Part shown: positions 24,422-32,229 of the stretch, one piece after another
How positions within the stretch are numbered: position 1 is the stretch's first letter
How the letters are laid out: every line of letters begins with the position of its first letter
Assembly (NCBI GenBank): GCA_002423435.1
Contig: DIWE01000023.1
Coordinates: 155,332 to 219,331 of the forward strand
Source: Clostridiales bacterium UBA6114
GTDB taxonomy: Bacteria; Bacillota; Clostridia; Oscillospirales; Butyricicoccaceae
Direction: 5' to 3'
DNA: 64,000 nucleotides
The notes under the pieces: model-generated
What the model saw: the letters and a program-made list of their open reading frames with translations, nothing else
Database searches by the model: none
Told to the model about the DNA's origin: nothing
Made by a program: the position numbers and the translations under genes

Positions 24422-26026
24422 TCAACGATCCTTTTTGTGTTCCACCGCCGCTTTTACAAATTCGCGGAACAGCGGGTGCGGCCTGTTCGGCCTGCTCTTG
24501 AATTCGGGATGGAACTGCACGCCGACGAACCACCGTTTTTCCGGGATCTCAATGATTTCAACATACCATCCGTCCGGCGACAGTCCGGAGAGGGCCATTT
24601 TGTTTTTCAAATAGCGGTCCCGGTATTCGTTGTTGAATTCATATCGATGGCGGTGCCGTTCAAATATCATATCCGATTTGTAGGCGTCATACGCCTTCGA
24701 GCCCGCCTGCACCTTGCAGGGATACTGCCCGAGGCGCATCGTCCCGCCCTTTTCGGTCACTTTTTTCTGTTCGGCCATGATGCTGATGACGGGGTTTTTC
24801 GTTTTCGGGGAAAACTCGCTCGAATGGGCGTCCTTCATGCCGAGCACGTTTCTCGCGTACTCGATGACCGCCATCTGCATGCCGAGACAGATGCCGAAAT
24901 ACGGGATGTCCTTTTCCCTCGCATACCGGACCGCCGAAATCTTTCCTTCGATACCCCTTTCGCCGAAGCCGCCCGGCACCAGGATGCCGTGGACGTCGCC
25001 CAACAGCTCGTCCGCGTTTTTATCGGTCAATTCTTCGGCGTCGATCCATTTGACATCGACTTTTGCGTTTGCCGCGATCCCTGCATGGTTTAGGCTTTCG
25101 GTCACCGAAAGGTACGCGTCGGGCATGGAGTTATACTTCCCGACAAGGGCGATTTTGACGTGGTCGGTGCAGCTTTTGATCCGCGCGACCAGCTCGCGCC
25201 ATTCCGCAAGATCGGGCTCGGCTTTGGTAAGGCGCAGCTTTTTGCAGACGACCTTCGCGAGGCCTTCCTCCTCGAGCATCAGCGGAAGCTCGTACAAAGA
25301 CGGAGCCGTGTAATTCTGGATCACGCATTCGCGGCCCACATTGCAGAAGAGGGCAATTTTTCGCCTTGTCTCGGGATCGATGATATGCTCGGTGCGGCAG
25401 ACGATGATGTCCGGCTGGATGCCGAGTGAAAGAAGGGACTTGACCGAGTGCTGCGTAGGCTTCGATTTAAGCTCCAAAGAGCTCGAGATAAACGGAAGTA
25501 ACGTAACATGAATAAAAAGACAGTTGACGCGTCCTACATCGAAGGAGATCTGCCTGATCGCCTCCATGAAGGGCTGGGACTCCATATCGCCGACCGTGCC
25601 GCCGATTTCGGTGATCACGACGTCAGTGCCCCTGCCCACTCTGCGCACCCTGTCTTTTATTTCGTCCGTTATATGTGGTATGACCTGAACGGTCCTTCCT
25701 AGATATTCGCCCTTTCGCTCGTTCGACAGCACCTCCCAGTATACCATGCCGGCCGTCACGGCGGAGTGGGCGTTTAGGTTTTCGTCGATGAACCGTTCGT
25801 AATGCCCAAGATCCAGATCGCATTCGCAGCCGTCGTCGGTAACAAATACTTCTCCGTGCTGCAGAGGGCTCATCGTTCCCGGATCGACGTTTAGGTACGG
25901 ATCGAATTTCTGGATCCTGACCTTTAACCCCCGGGCTTTTAATAGTCGTCCCAAAGACGCCGCCGTAAGACCTTTTCCGAGACCGGACACGACGCCTCCG
26001 GTCACAAAAATGTGTTTTACTGCCAT
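24422..26026 (-). CDS. pyrG: CTP synthase
   Basis: 534 residues from the ATG at 26026, with GGAGGG 8 bases upstream; a TTG one codon earlier is not needed. The N-terminal amidoligase domain starts KHIFVTGGVVSGLGKGLTAASLG with the ATP loop. The C-terminal class I glutaminase domain has the nucleophile cysteine in YFGICLGMQMAV and the His/Glu pair near the end (VQFHPEFKSRP). It makes CTP from UTP, ATP and glutamine. The length is normal and the gene is monocistronic, with its own promoter and terminator. Confidence 0.98.
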   Translation of the reverse strand: MAVKHIFVTGGVVSGLGKGLTAASLGRLLKARGLKVRIQKFDPYLNVDPGTMSPLQHGEVFVTDDGCECDLDLGHYERFIDENLNAHSAVTAGMVYWEVLSNERKGEYLGRTVQVIPHITDEIKDRVRRVGRGTDVVITEIGGTVGDMESQPFMEAIRQISFDVGRVNCLFIHVTLLPFISSSLELKSKPTQHSVKSLLSLGIQPDIIVCRTEHIIDPETRRKIALFCNVGRECVIQNYTAPSLYELPLMLEEEGLAKVVCKKLRLTKAEPDLAEWRELVARIKSCTDHVKIALVGKYNSMPDAYLSVTESLNHAGIAANAKVDVKWIDAEELTDKNADELLGDVHGILVPGGFGERGIEGKISAVRYAREKDIPYFGICLGMQMAVIEYARNVLGMKDAHSSEFSPKTKNPVISIMAEQKKVTEKGGTMRLGQYPCKVQAGSKAYDAYKSDMIFERHRHRYEFNNEYRDRYLKNKMALSGLSPDGWYVEIIEIPEKRWFVGVQFHPEFKSRPNRPHPLFREFVKAAVEHKKDR

Positions 26027-26062
26027 CAAACTAGCCCTCCTGAAAAATATATCAACTATAAT

Positions 26063-26091
26063 AGTTTAAGTTCTCCGGCAGATGATGTCAA
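26063..26091 (-). promoter_or_regulatory. Predicted pyrG promoter
   Basis: On the minus strand: TTGACA (26091-26086), 17-base spacer, TAAACT (26068-26063), about 37 bases before the start codon. Confidence 0.5.
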
Positions 26092-26158
26092 GGGTACAGC
26101 GCCGGTTTTTCTGAAAAAATAAACTGATTTTTTTACACGCTGTTTACGAAAATTTCTA

Positions 26159-26188
26159 TTGACAAAAGCCTCGCTTTCAGCATATAAT
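26159..26188 (+). promoter_or_regulatory. Promoter of the T-box leader
   Basis: TTGACA (26159-26164), 18-base spacer, TATAAT (26183-26188): a near-consensus vegetative promoter just ahead of the T-box. Confidence 0.75.
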
Positions 26189-26194
26189 GCAAAC

Positions 26195-26450
26195 AAACAC
26201 GATGAATGGAATCTGTCTTTTGTCAATGCGTTTCAGAGAGCCGCCGGTTTGGTGCGAGGCGGTGCGGATACAAAAGCACATATCGTCCGGGAGTGGAGAG
26301 CTGAAACGGTTTTCCCGATTAGGCCGCTACGTATTGCTGCGTTAAAGCAAGAAGCTTGTTGGAGCTTCGAGACGGGCACTTTCAGTGTCAATATGGGTGG
26401 TACCGCGGGTTAATCTCGTCCCATTATGTTGGGATGGGATTTTTTTTATA
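26195..26450 (+). ncRNA. T-box leader ahead of XRE-cupin/acyl-CoA synthetase genes
   Basis: The invariant T-box GGGTGGTACCGCGG is at about 26395-26408. Stem I has the AG-bulge/GNUG region (CAGAGAGCCGCC, GGTTTGGTG, CGAGGCGG). A terminator (TCTCGTCCCA, loop, TGGGATGGGA, then eight T) follows, with antiterminator pairing to the T-box sequence. The helix CTTTTGT/ACAAAAG closes the specifier loop; the bases after it read CACATA, so CAC (His) or ACA (Thr) are candidate specifiers, but this is not secure. The first gene downstream is not a tRNA synthetase or amino-acid gene but an XRE-cupin regulator, starting about 45 bases on. Confidence 0.93.
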
Positions 26451-26495
26451 TTCTTATCCTGATTTTATTCAAAATGATTAAAGGAGGAGCAGGGC

Positions 26496-27065
26496 ATGGA
26501 ATTTAAGATTGCGGAGGTCGCCGAAAGAATACGCACCTTGAGAGAAATTCTGGAAATATCCCTTGAGGAGATGGCGCAGGTCACCGGCATGTCAACCGAG
26601 GAGTATCAGCGATACGAGTCCGGGGAATGTGATTTTTCCTTTACGTTTCTGTTCAACTGCGCAAACCGCTTCGGCGTCGACCTTACCGATCTCGTCTCGG
26701 GCGAGGAGCCCCATCTGTCGGGCTATTCGCTTGTCCGCCGCGGCCAGGGCCTCGTGATCAAGCGCCGCGAGGGATTTCAGTATCAAAATATGGCTTATCT
26801 GTTTAAGCATAAAATGGCGGAGCCGTTTATTGTAACGGCCCCATATTCCAAAGAGATGGAAAACGCCCCCATCGCCCTCTCCTGCCACGCGGGTCAGGAG
26901 ATGGATCTGATCCTTTCCGGCACGCTTCGGTTTTATCACGACGGGCATGAGGAAGTATTGAACGAGGGCGACTGCGTCTACTACAACTCCATCCGTCCGC
27001 ACGGTATGGTGGCAGCCGGCGGCAAGGATTGCGTCTTTCTCGCCGTCGTAATGAAAAAAGATTGA
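26496..27065 (+). CDS. XRE-family regulator with C-terminal cupin domain
   Basis: 189 residues, with AAGGAGG 9 bases before the ATG. A helix-turn-helix lies in residues 8-65 (IRTLREILEISLEEMAQVTGM, then STEEYQRYESGE). A small cupin barrel follows at about 105-185 (HAGQEMDLILSGTLRF, LNEGDCVYYNS, RPHGMVAAGG). Such proteins sense a small ligand in the cupin and commonly precede acyl-CoA synthetase genes in Clostridia, as here with an 18-base gap. Transcription passes through the T-box, so it is probably tied to uncharged tRNA. Confidence 0.9.
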   Translation: MEFKIAEVAERIRTLREILEISLEEMAQVTGMSTEEYQRYESGECDFSFTFLFNCANRFGVDLTDLVSGEEPHLSGYSLVRRGQGLVIKRREGFQYQNMAYLFKHKMAEPFIVTAPYSKEMENAPIALSCHAGQEMDLILSGTLRFYHDGHEEVLNEGDCVYYNSIRPHGMVAAGGKDCVFLAVVMKKD

Positions 27066-27083
27066 TTACCGGAGGATTTTACC

Positions 27084-28760
27084 ATGGATTTACTTTACCA
27101 GAAATATGTAACGGAAACTTACGACCGGCGCGGCGTGCTCAAGGATTTTAAGGTAAACCTGCCCGAATGCTTCAATTTCGCCTACGACGTTGTCGACGCG
27201 CTGGCCTTAAAAAAGCCGGCCAGCACCGCGATGATGTGGATAAACGAAAAAGGGGCGGAGCATCGGTTTTCGTTTGCGGAAATGAAGGAGCTTTCCGACA
27301 AGACGGCGAACGTGCTCCGCGACGCCGGTATCAAAAAAGGCGACGCGGTCATGCTTGTCCTAAAGCGCCACTGGCAGTTCTGGACCGTCATGACGGCGCT
27401 TTGCAAGATCGGGGCGCTCGCGATCCCCGCGACCCATCTTCTGACGGCCCACGACTATGTCTACCGGTTTAACGCCGCTTCCGTCAAGGCGGTCGTCGCG
27501 ACGAGCGACGGGGATACGTGCGATTCGATCGACGAAGCGCAGAAGGACTGCCCCTCGCTTACAGTGAAGCTGGTTGTAAACGGCGACAGGGCCGGCTGGG
27601 GAAGCCTCGACACTCTCGTGGAGCAAGCCTCCGGTCATTTCGAGAAGCCCACGGGCGCCGACATGCCGCAAAACGGCGACATGATGCTTATGTACTTTAC
27701 CTCCGGGACCAGCGGCCCGCCGAAAATGGTGTGGCACGATTTTACGTACCCTCTCGGCCATATCGTTACGGCGCGCCACTGGCACAACGTCGTTCCCGAC
27801 GGGCTCCATTTGACGGTTGCCGATACCGGATGGGGAAAAGCCGTCTGGGGCAAGCTGTACGGGCAATGGCTCTGTGAGGCGGGCGTTTTCACCTATGATT
27901 TCGATAAGTTCAATGGCCACGATCTGCTGAATATGTTTGCGAAATATAAAATCACAACGTTTTGCGCCCCTCCGACGATCTTCCGCTTCTTTATCAAGGA
28001 GGATCTTTCAAAATTCGACCTGTCGTCCCTTACGTACGCCACAACCGCGGGAGAAGCCTTAAACCCCGAGGTGTTCAACGTATTTTATAAAGCGACCGGC
28101 CTGAAACTCATGGAAGGCTTCGGCCAGACCGAAACCACGCTCTCCGTATGTACCACCGTCGGAATGGAGCCGAAGCCCGGCTCCATGGGGAAACCCTCTC
28201 CCGGCTACACCGTGAAGATTTTTGACGACATGGGCAACGAGGCTCCCGCCGGCGCCGCGGGCGAAATCGTGATCAGCACCGAAAAAGGCAAGCCGGTCGG
28301 CATGTTCGGCGGCTATTACCGCGACCAGGCCCGCACCGACTCGGTCTGGCACGACGGCTGGTACCATACGGGCGACGTCGCGTGGTGCGACGAGGACGGC
28401 TATTTCTGGTACGTCGGGCGCACCGACGACCTTATTAAATCCTCGGGCTATCGCATCAGCCCGTTCGAAATCGAAAGCGTACTGATGGAGCATCCCGCCG
28501 TTATGGAGTGCGGCGTGACCGGCGTGCCCGACCCCGTGAGAGGCCAGATCGTAAAAGCGACCGTTGTCCTTACAAAGGGCTACGAGGGCTCCGACGCGCT
28601 TGCAAAGGAGCTCCAGGAGTATGTCAAAAAGAACACGGCGCCTTATAAATATCCCAGAATCATCACTTTTGTAAGCGAGCTTCCGAAGACGATCAACGGA
28701 AAAATCCGCCGGGTGGATTTAAGGGCGGATCAGACCCCTCACAACGTTATACCGGACTAA
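27084..28760 (+). CDS. AMP-forming acyl-CoA synthetase
   Basis: 558 residues, with GGAGG 8 bases upstream. The ANL-superfamily P-loop is MYFTSGTSGPPK (about 213-224). The acyl pocket and adenylate motif is MEGFGQTETT (about 346-355). Hinge/core motifs are GWYHTGDVAWCDEDGYFWYVGRTDD and the C-terminal catalytic lysine region INGKIRR. It activates a carboxylic acid to acyl-CoA through an acyl-adenylate. The sequence resembles medium-chain or acetyl/propionyl-type synthetases; the true acid is not evident. Placement under a T-box suggests an acid derived from an amino acid. Confidence 0.9.
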   Translation: MDLLYQKYVTETYDRRGVLKDFKVNLPECFNFAYDVVDALALKKPASTAMMWINEKGAEHRFSFAEMKELSDKTANVLRDAGIKKGDAVMLVLKRHWQFWTVMTALCKIGALAIPATHLLTAHDYVYRFNAASVKAVVATSDGDTCDSIDEAQKDCPSLTVKLVVNGDRAGWGSLDTLVEQASGHFEKPTGADMPQNGDMMLMYFTSGTSGPPKMVWHDFTYPLGHIVTARHWHNVVPDGLHLTVADTGWGKAVWGKLYGQWLCEAGVFTYDFDKFNGHDLLNMFAKYKITTFCAPPTIFRFFIKEDLSKFDLSSLTYATTAGEALNPEVFNVFYKATGLKLMEGFGQTETTLSVCTTVGMEPKPGSMGKPSPGYTVKIFDDMGNEAPAGAAGEIVISTEKGKPVGMFGGYYRDQARTDSVWHDGWYHTGDVAWCDEDGYFWYVGRTDDLIKSSGYRISPFEIESVLMEHPAVMECGVTGVPDPVRGQIVKATVVLTKGYEGSDALAKELQEYVKKNTAPYKYPRIITFVSELPKTINGKIRRVDLRADQTPHNVIPD

Positions 28761-28800
28761 AAGAATATCAAAACAGATAAGGATATGGACGTTAATAAAG

Positions 28801-28836
28801 CGGGAAAGGTAAATCCTTTCCCGTTTTCATTTTTTA
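28801..28836 (+). terminator. Intrinsic terminator after acyl-CoA synthetase
   Basis: CGGGAAAGG-TAAAT-CCTTTCCCG followed by TTTTCATTTTTT. Confidence 0.9.
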
Positions 28837-28922
28837 TGGTGCCATATGATACCAAAATAATCATTTTGCGCTGCCGTATGATACGATATTTTTAATTCTA
28901 ATTTATCGTGAGGTGTTTGATA

Positions 28923-29084
28923 ATGAACGAAAAAACCTGTGAAAGCTGCGAACACTACATACCGCATTACGTTCGTATCGGCAGAAAATTTCATAAAATC
29001 GACTTTGGCCATTGCGTTTATCCGCGCATCAAAAACAGGGATAAAGCCACAAAAGCCTGCGAGCATTATACGCCCAAAAAATAA
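28923..29084 (+). CDS. 53-residue Cys-rich small protein
   Basis: A short gene with GTGAGGTG about 9 bases before its ATG. The protein starts MNEKTCESCEHYIPHYV and ends KACEHYTPKK. It has a CxxC pair (C6, C9) and two further cysteines (C31 in GHCVYP, C46 in ACEHY), suggesting one zinc site. A repeated C-E-H-Y pattern near both ends is notable. Small proteins of this kind occur in Clostridia with no known role. It is followed by a very strong hairpin terminator. Confidence 0.75.
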   Translation: MNEKTCESCEHYIPHYVRIGRKFHKIDFGHCVYPRIKNRDKATKACEHYTPKK

Positions 29085-29100
29085 GCCTTCCCCCTAAACC

Positions 29101-29142
29101 GCCGCAGGCCATTGAAAACTAATGTTTTCAATGGCCTGCGGC
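29101..29142. terminator. Perfect 19-bp terminator hairpin
   Basis: The arms at 29101-29119 and 29124-29142 pair without mismatch around the loop TAAT, followed by CCCTCTTTG. It marks the border between the GC-rich core and the AT-rich cassette downstream. Confidence 0.85.
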
Positions 29143-29286
29143 CCTCTTTGATTTGTTCAGTAGAAATTAAGTAAAAAATTAAAATGACCGAATTATCCGA
29201 ATTAAATATGATAAAGTTATATTAAACAGAAGGCAGGGAAGTTTTCCTTGCTTTTCTGTTTTTATTATTTTTTAGGAGTGATAGAA

Positions 29287-30504
29287 ATGAGGGCGAACAA
29301 TGTAAGGGAGTTTTTACGGATGCTTGATCCAAAAGATGCAAGCTATGGGATAAAGAGGCTGTCAGCCACAGACAAAGACCAATTAAAAAAGGCTATTTGC
29401 AGCAGCGCCTCGAAGTTGCCACGCGGATATTCGGAAGCAATTTCTGGGTTTAAAAAAACGGCAACATCACAGGCAATGCCGTATATTGCAGACTTCTTCA
29501 TAAAAAATCCAGGCTTTTACGCCGAATATCTGATCAAAAGCGAGGTCTTATATCTCCCTTTGAAATTAAAAGGGCTTACCTTAAAGCAGATACTGGAACA
29601 GTTAAAGCCTGTGAGCATTTCCAAATACATCTTGAAATGCTCAGATTCAAATCGGTATTACGCTCATGCAACAGGGATGCTTCGTCAAAAATTGGGAATG
29701 AGTAAAAGCGGCAGGTTCGACAAAGATACCGGACGAAAACTTTATACGAAAATAAAAGGTCGGCTTCCGAAAAAAAGGGGATATCTTGCAAGCGAAGTTA
29801 ATCCAGACCTGCTTTTCTCGAGTCATTTTGAAGAGTATGTCGTCTATGTGGACGCGAATATCTGGGGGGCTTGTAGCCTAGACGTAAAATATTATGCTAA
29901 AGACACTAATATCGTTTGGAAAGTGAAAGAAATCAGAGATATCATAAAGAAGAAAAGCGGCAGGAATTCGGCCGATGCAAGGATCAATGATGAGCTACTA
30001 CAGTTTATCATAGAATGTATGGCCGGTCATCAGTCATTTGAACCTTCGAATTCTAGCATGTTATTGGAAAATGCGGCCAATACATTTCGGATAAACAAAA
30101 TGATAAACTTAGATAAGGGCAAAGATAGGCAACCGGTGCGAAATATCGATTCGAATTTTATTAAATCTGTTACAACGACTTATACTGGTTGGGATGCATG
30201 GAGAAAAATAGTCAGCATTGCATTTGACATCGGATTAAACGCTGCAACGATAGGTCTAATTATTTCTGCAATATCAGGAACAACAGCAATAACAGGGCCG
30301 GGCGGTATTGCTGTCGCAACTGCAGAGGCCGGGAAATTTGTCGACAGTGCAGTGAGGATTTCATATGGCTTTACCTTGTTAATATCTGCCATATGTTATA
30401 CAATGAACGACGGGGGTTTTAACTTTACCGTAAATACCCTTAATAATTCCAATAAGCTGATTGATACACTGATTAATCTGCCAAGCGTAGAGCGTATAAA
30501 ATAG
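29287..30504 (+). CDS. Unrecognised 405-residue protein with glycine-rich hydrophobic C-terminus
   Basis: The ATG at 29287 has AGGAGTG 7 bases upstream; the frame is open 13 codons earlier without a site. No known family is recognised. Residues about 127-157 (ATGMLRQKLGMSKSGRFDKD) resemble a peptidoglycan-binding type 1 repeat. Residues 306-373 are strongly hydrophobic with a Gly/Ala/Thr-rich turn (SAISGTTAITGPGGIAVATA), like a membrane-inserting helical hairpin. No signal peptide is seen. Base composition is much more AT-rich than neighbouring genes. It is followed after 19 bases by a small membrane-protein gene, an arrangement seen in toxin-immunity pairs; this reading is speculative. Confidence 0.6.
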   Translation: MRANNVREFLRMLDPKDASYGIKRLSATDKDQLKKAICSSASKLPRGYSEAISGFKKTATSQAMPYIADFFIKNPGFYAEYLIKSEVLYLPLKLKGLTLKQILEQLKPVSISKYILKCSDSNRYYAHATGMLRQKLGMSKSGRFDKDTGRKLYTKIKGRLPKKRGYLASEVNPDLLFSSHFEEYVVYVDANIWGACSLDVKYYAKDTNIVWKVKEIRDIIKKKSGRNSADARINDELLQFIIECMAGHQSFEPSNSSMLLENAANTFRINKMINLDKGKDRQPVRNIDSNFIKSVTTTYTGWDAWRKIVSIAFDIGLNAATIGLIISAISGTTAITGPGGIAVATAEAGKFVDSAVRISYGFTLLISAICYTMNDGGFNFTVNTLNNSNKLIDTLINLPSVERIK

Positions 30505-30523
30505 AAATCAGGGGAGAAATGCT

Positions 30524-30868
30524 ATGGGTGAATTAATAGCAAATATTGTTGTCATGATATCAGGAGCTATAGTCCTGATATGTATTATTCCAATAATACT
30601 TACGGCAATCAGGGCTGTACGGAACAGAAAAAATATGACAAAACAGATCTTTGGCAAGATTTATAAAACAAATGTCACTTGTCTGATAATAATTCTATTT
30701 TCCTCATTTATTGGTTCGGTTTTAACAAAAATTCTGGGGGCGGAAACGACCGTTAACATTTTTTCAGTATATCTTGACGCCTTATTAACATTGCTATTAA
30801 AAGCGTGGCCTGCATTGGTTCTTGTTTATGTTCTTAGACGGCGGTTAAAAAATTTCAAAGATGAGTAA
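30524..30868 (+). CDS. Small three-segment membrane protein
   Basis: 114 residues, with AGGGGAG upstream. Hydrophobic segments lie at about 5-27, 51-68 and 82-103, separated by basic loops (RAVRNRKNMTKQIFGKIYK; RRRLKNFKDE tail). No family is recognised. It shares AT-rich composition with the 405-residue gene 19 bases upstream and probably the same transcript. An immunity or accessory role for that protein is possible but unproven. Confidence 0.6.
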   Translation: MGELIANIVVMISGAIVLICIIPIILTAIRAVRNRKNMTKQIFGKIYKTNVTCLIIILFSSFIGSVLTKILGAETTVNIFSVYLDALLTLLLKAWPALVLVYVLRRRLKNFKDE

Positions 30869-30870
30869 AG

Positions 30871-30890
30871 CCCCAAGCCGTTCGTTGGGG
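30871..30890 (+). terminator. Weak hairpin after the AT-rich cassette
   Basis: CCCCAA...TTGGGG with an 8-base loop, right after the membrane-protein gene. A remnant of the TGGATTCC-type repeat (GAAGGGGTATTGGATTCC, about 30898-30915) follows. Confidence 0.45.
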
Positions 30891-30991
30891 TGGGTTCGAA
30901 GGGGTATTGGATTCCTCTCTCGGAAATTCTATAATATCAATACTTTAAGCGCTATTTTGTGTAACAATCGTGTCAGACTGAAATGTTTGTG

Positions 30992-31407
30992 TCACTCTTC
31001 GATCTTTTCATAAAAGCCTCCCTTGTTAAAGGGAGGGGGACCGCCGGAGCGGTGGAGGGATTCTTTCACCAGCTTGTCTATATATTCACAAACCCCTCTG
31101 AAATTACTCGAAATTTCATTGTTCGGTATCCTGATAACGGCTAAATTATATGCTTCAATACGCTCGGTTCTTATTTTATCCCGCAGCAACCCGGCTTCCT
31201 CATAATGCTGCGACCGTCAAGCTCAATAATAAGCTTAGCGCTCGCGCAATAAAAATCGACTATATAATTGTCAATAATTTTTTGCCGCAGAAACCTTACG
31301 GGATAGCTTCTCAGAAAATCGTACCACAGACGGCGCTCTTCTTTTGTCATGCCTTTTCGAAGAATTTTGGCGCTATCGGTTAAGTCGGGATTATGCTTGT
31401 ATTTCAT
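30992..31407 (-). pseudogene. DUF559 (PD-(D/E)XK-like nuclease) gene, frameshifted
   Basis: The first part (from 31407) reads MKYKHNPDLTDSAKILRKGM... through YPVRFLRQKIIDNYIVDFYC and KLIIELDG, the DUF559 core with its catalytic Glu-Leu-Asp. Near 31211-31217 one base is missing (GACGGTCGCAG where the family has D-G-S-Q-H). The remainder (LLRDKIRTERIEAYNLAVIR, IPNNEISSNFRGVCEYID) continues in another frame to 30992. DUF559 is related to Vsr-type repair endonucleases. The last 20 residues are encoded by the element's terminal repeat. An assembly error would explain the shift equally well. Confidence 0.75.
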
Positions 31408-31459
31408 GCGAATCCCTCCGTCAGGCTTCGCCTGGCACCTCCCTTTGACAAGGGAGGCT
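31014..31459. mobile_element. 446-bp DUF559 element with 49-bp inverted ends
   Basis: The left end (31014-31062) and right end (31411-31459) are inverted copies. Both contain the CCTCCCTTKRNMAAGGGAGG-type hairpin, a variable inner hairpin and TCCCTCC. Inside lies a single DUF559 gene on the minus strand, broken by a frameshift. The right end supplies the gene's ribosome-binding site (GGAGGGATTCGC before the ATG), and the left end encodes its last residues. Such repeat-flanked DUF559 units are widespread in Oscillospirales genomes. CAGACTG motifs flank it on both sides (about 30973, 31460). Confidence 0.75.
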
Positions 31460-31587
31460 CAGACTGTAGACAAAGTATCTATGGGGATTGTGAAGGGGTC
31501 GCCCTTCAAATTTTTGTTTATCGGATATAATATAAGTTTACCATATTTATACGGTTTTGTTGTTATCATCTATTATTGGTGTATCCA
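31460..31587. repeat. Fragment of the CAGACTGTAGACAAAGTA repeat
   Basis: TCAGACTGTAGACAAAGTA directly after the DUF559 element matches the inner left end of copy B (14617). A small hairpin (GAAGGG-GTCG-CCCTTC) follows, then AT-rich sequence. There is no second flanking hairpin, so this is a partial or decayed unit. No gene is seen. Confidence 0.5.
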
Positions 31588-31625
31588 TAAAAAAGCTCAA
31601 AGCAAATCCGCGGATTTGCTTTGAG
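31588..31625 (-). terminator. Terminator of the ribosomal superoperon
   Basis: A perfect 15-bp palindrome (CTCAAAGCAAATCCG and its complement) is followed on the minus strand by CTTTTTTAT. It lies about 175 bases past rplQ, the last gene of the operon. Confidence 0.8.
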
Positions 31626-31635
31626 TATTAGAAAA

Positions 31636-31710
31636 GGTTGGAGGTTCGCGAGTCAGAAGCCGGAGCCATGCTCAAACGGCCTTTTTTCTCTGACAAACGA
31701 ACTTCCAACC
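31636..31710 (-). other. Stem-loop in the rplQ 3' region
   Basis: GGTTGGAGGTTCG pairs with CGAACTTCCAACC (one mismatch) around 49 bases, with an inner GAGTCAGA/CTCTGAC match. It sits between rplQ and the operon terminator in a gene-free stretch, so it would be part of the 3' untranslated RNA. Confidence 0.45.
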
Positions 31711-31798
31711 TCAAAACCGCGCTTTTCCCTGAAAGCGCTTATCTGCGCAACCGGGAGAAAGTACGGCCGATCTTCATTGGCTTTTGCGGTGCGTCCGG

Positions 31799-32140
31799 TT
31801 ATACAAGCTCGATGATCGACATCTCGGCGCCGTCTCCGCGGCGGGGGCCTGTTTTCAGGACGCGGGTGTATCCGCCGCTGCGGCCCTCGTATTTGGGGGC
31901 GATCTGATCGAACAGCTTCTTTACGACGTCTTCCTTGGTGATGAAGGTCATCGCCTGTTTTTTCGCGGCCAGATCATTCTGCTTGCCCAACGTGATCATC
32001 TTTTCGGCGAGGGACCGGACTTCCTTCGCCCTTGTCACCGTGGTCTCAATTCTGCCGTTCTCAAGCAGAAAGGTCACCATCGCGCGAAGCATCATCATGC
32101 GGTGGTTGGTCGGTCTGCCGAGTTTTCGGGTTCCGGGCAT
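31799..32140 (-). CDS. rplQ: 50S ribosomal protein L17
   Basis: 113 residues beginning MPGTRKLGRPTNHRMMMLRAM, the conserved L17 start. TAAGGAGG precedes the ATG. L17 lies near the peptide exit of the large subunit. It is the last gene of the alpha-operon segment, 89 bases after rpoA, and is followed by an untranslated region of about 170 bases and the operon terminator. Confidence 0.98.
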   Translation of the reverse strand: MPGTRKLGRPTNHRMMMLRAMVTFLLENGRIETTVTRAKEVRSLAEKMITLGKQNDLAAKKQAMTFITKEDVVKKLFDQIAPKYEGRSGGYTRVLKTGPRRGDGAEMSIIELV

Positions 32141-32229
32141 TTTCCTTTACCTCCTTAAAATTAAGGGTTCGTATATCTGGGGACATGCCTGTTTTCAGCC
32201 GATTGAAAACAGGCGCTCCCGTTTTCTTT

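Noticed and set aside
17636..29224. 16-base match TGATAAAGTTATATTA at 17636 and 29209 as a shared operator
   Set aside because: One AT-rich 16-base match is within chance for a window this size, and the two genes have no clear link.
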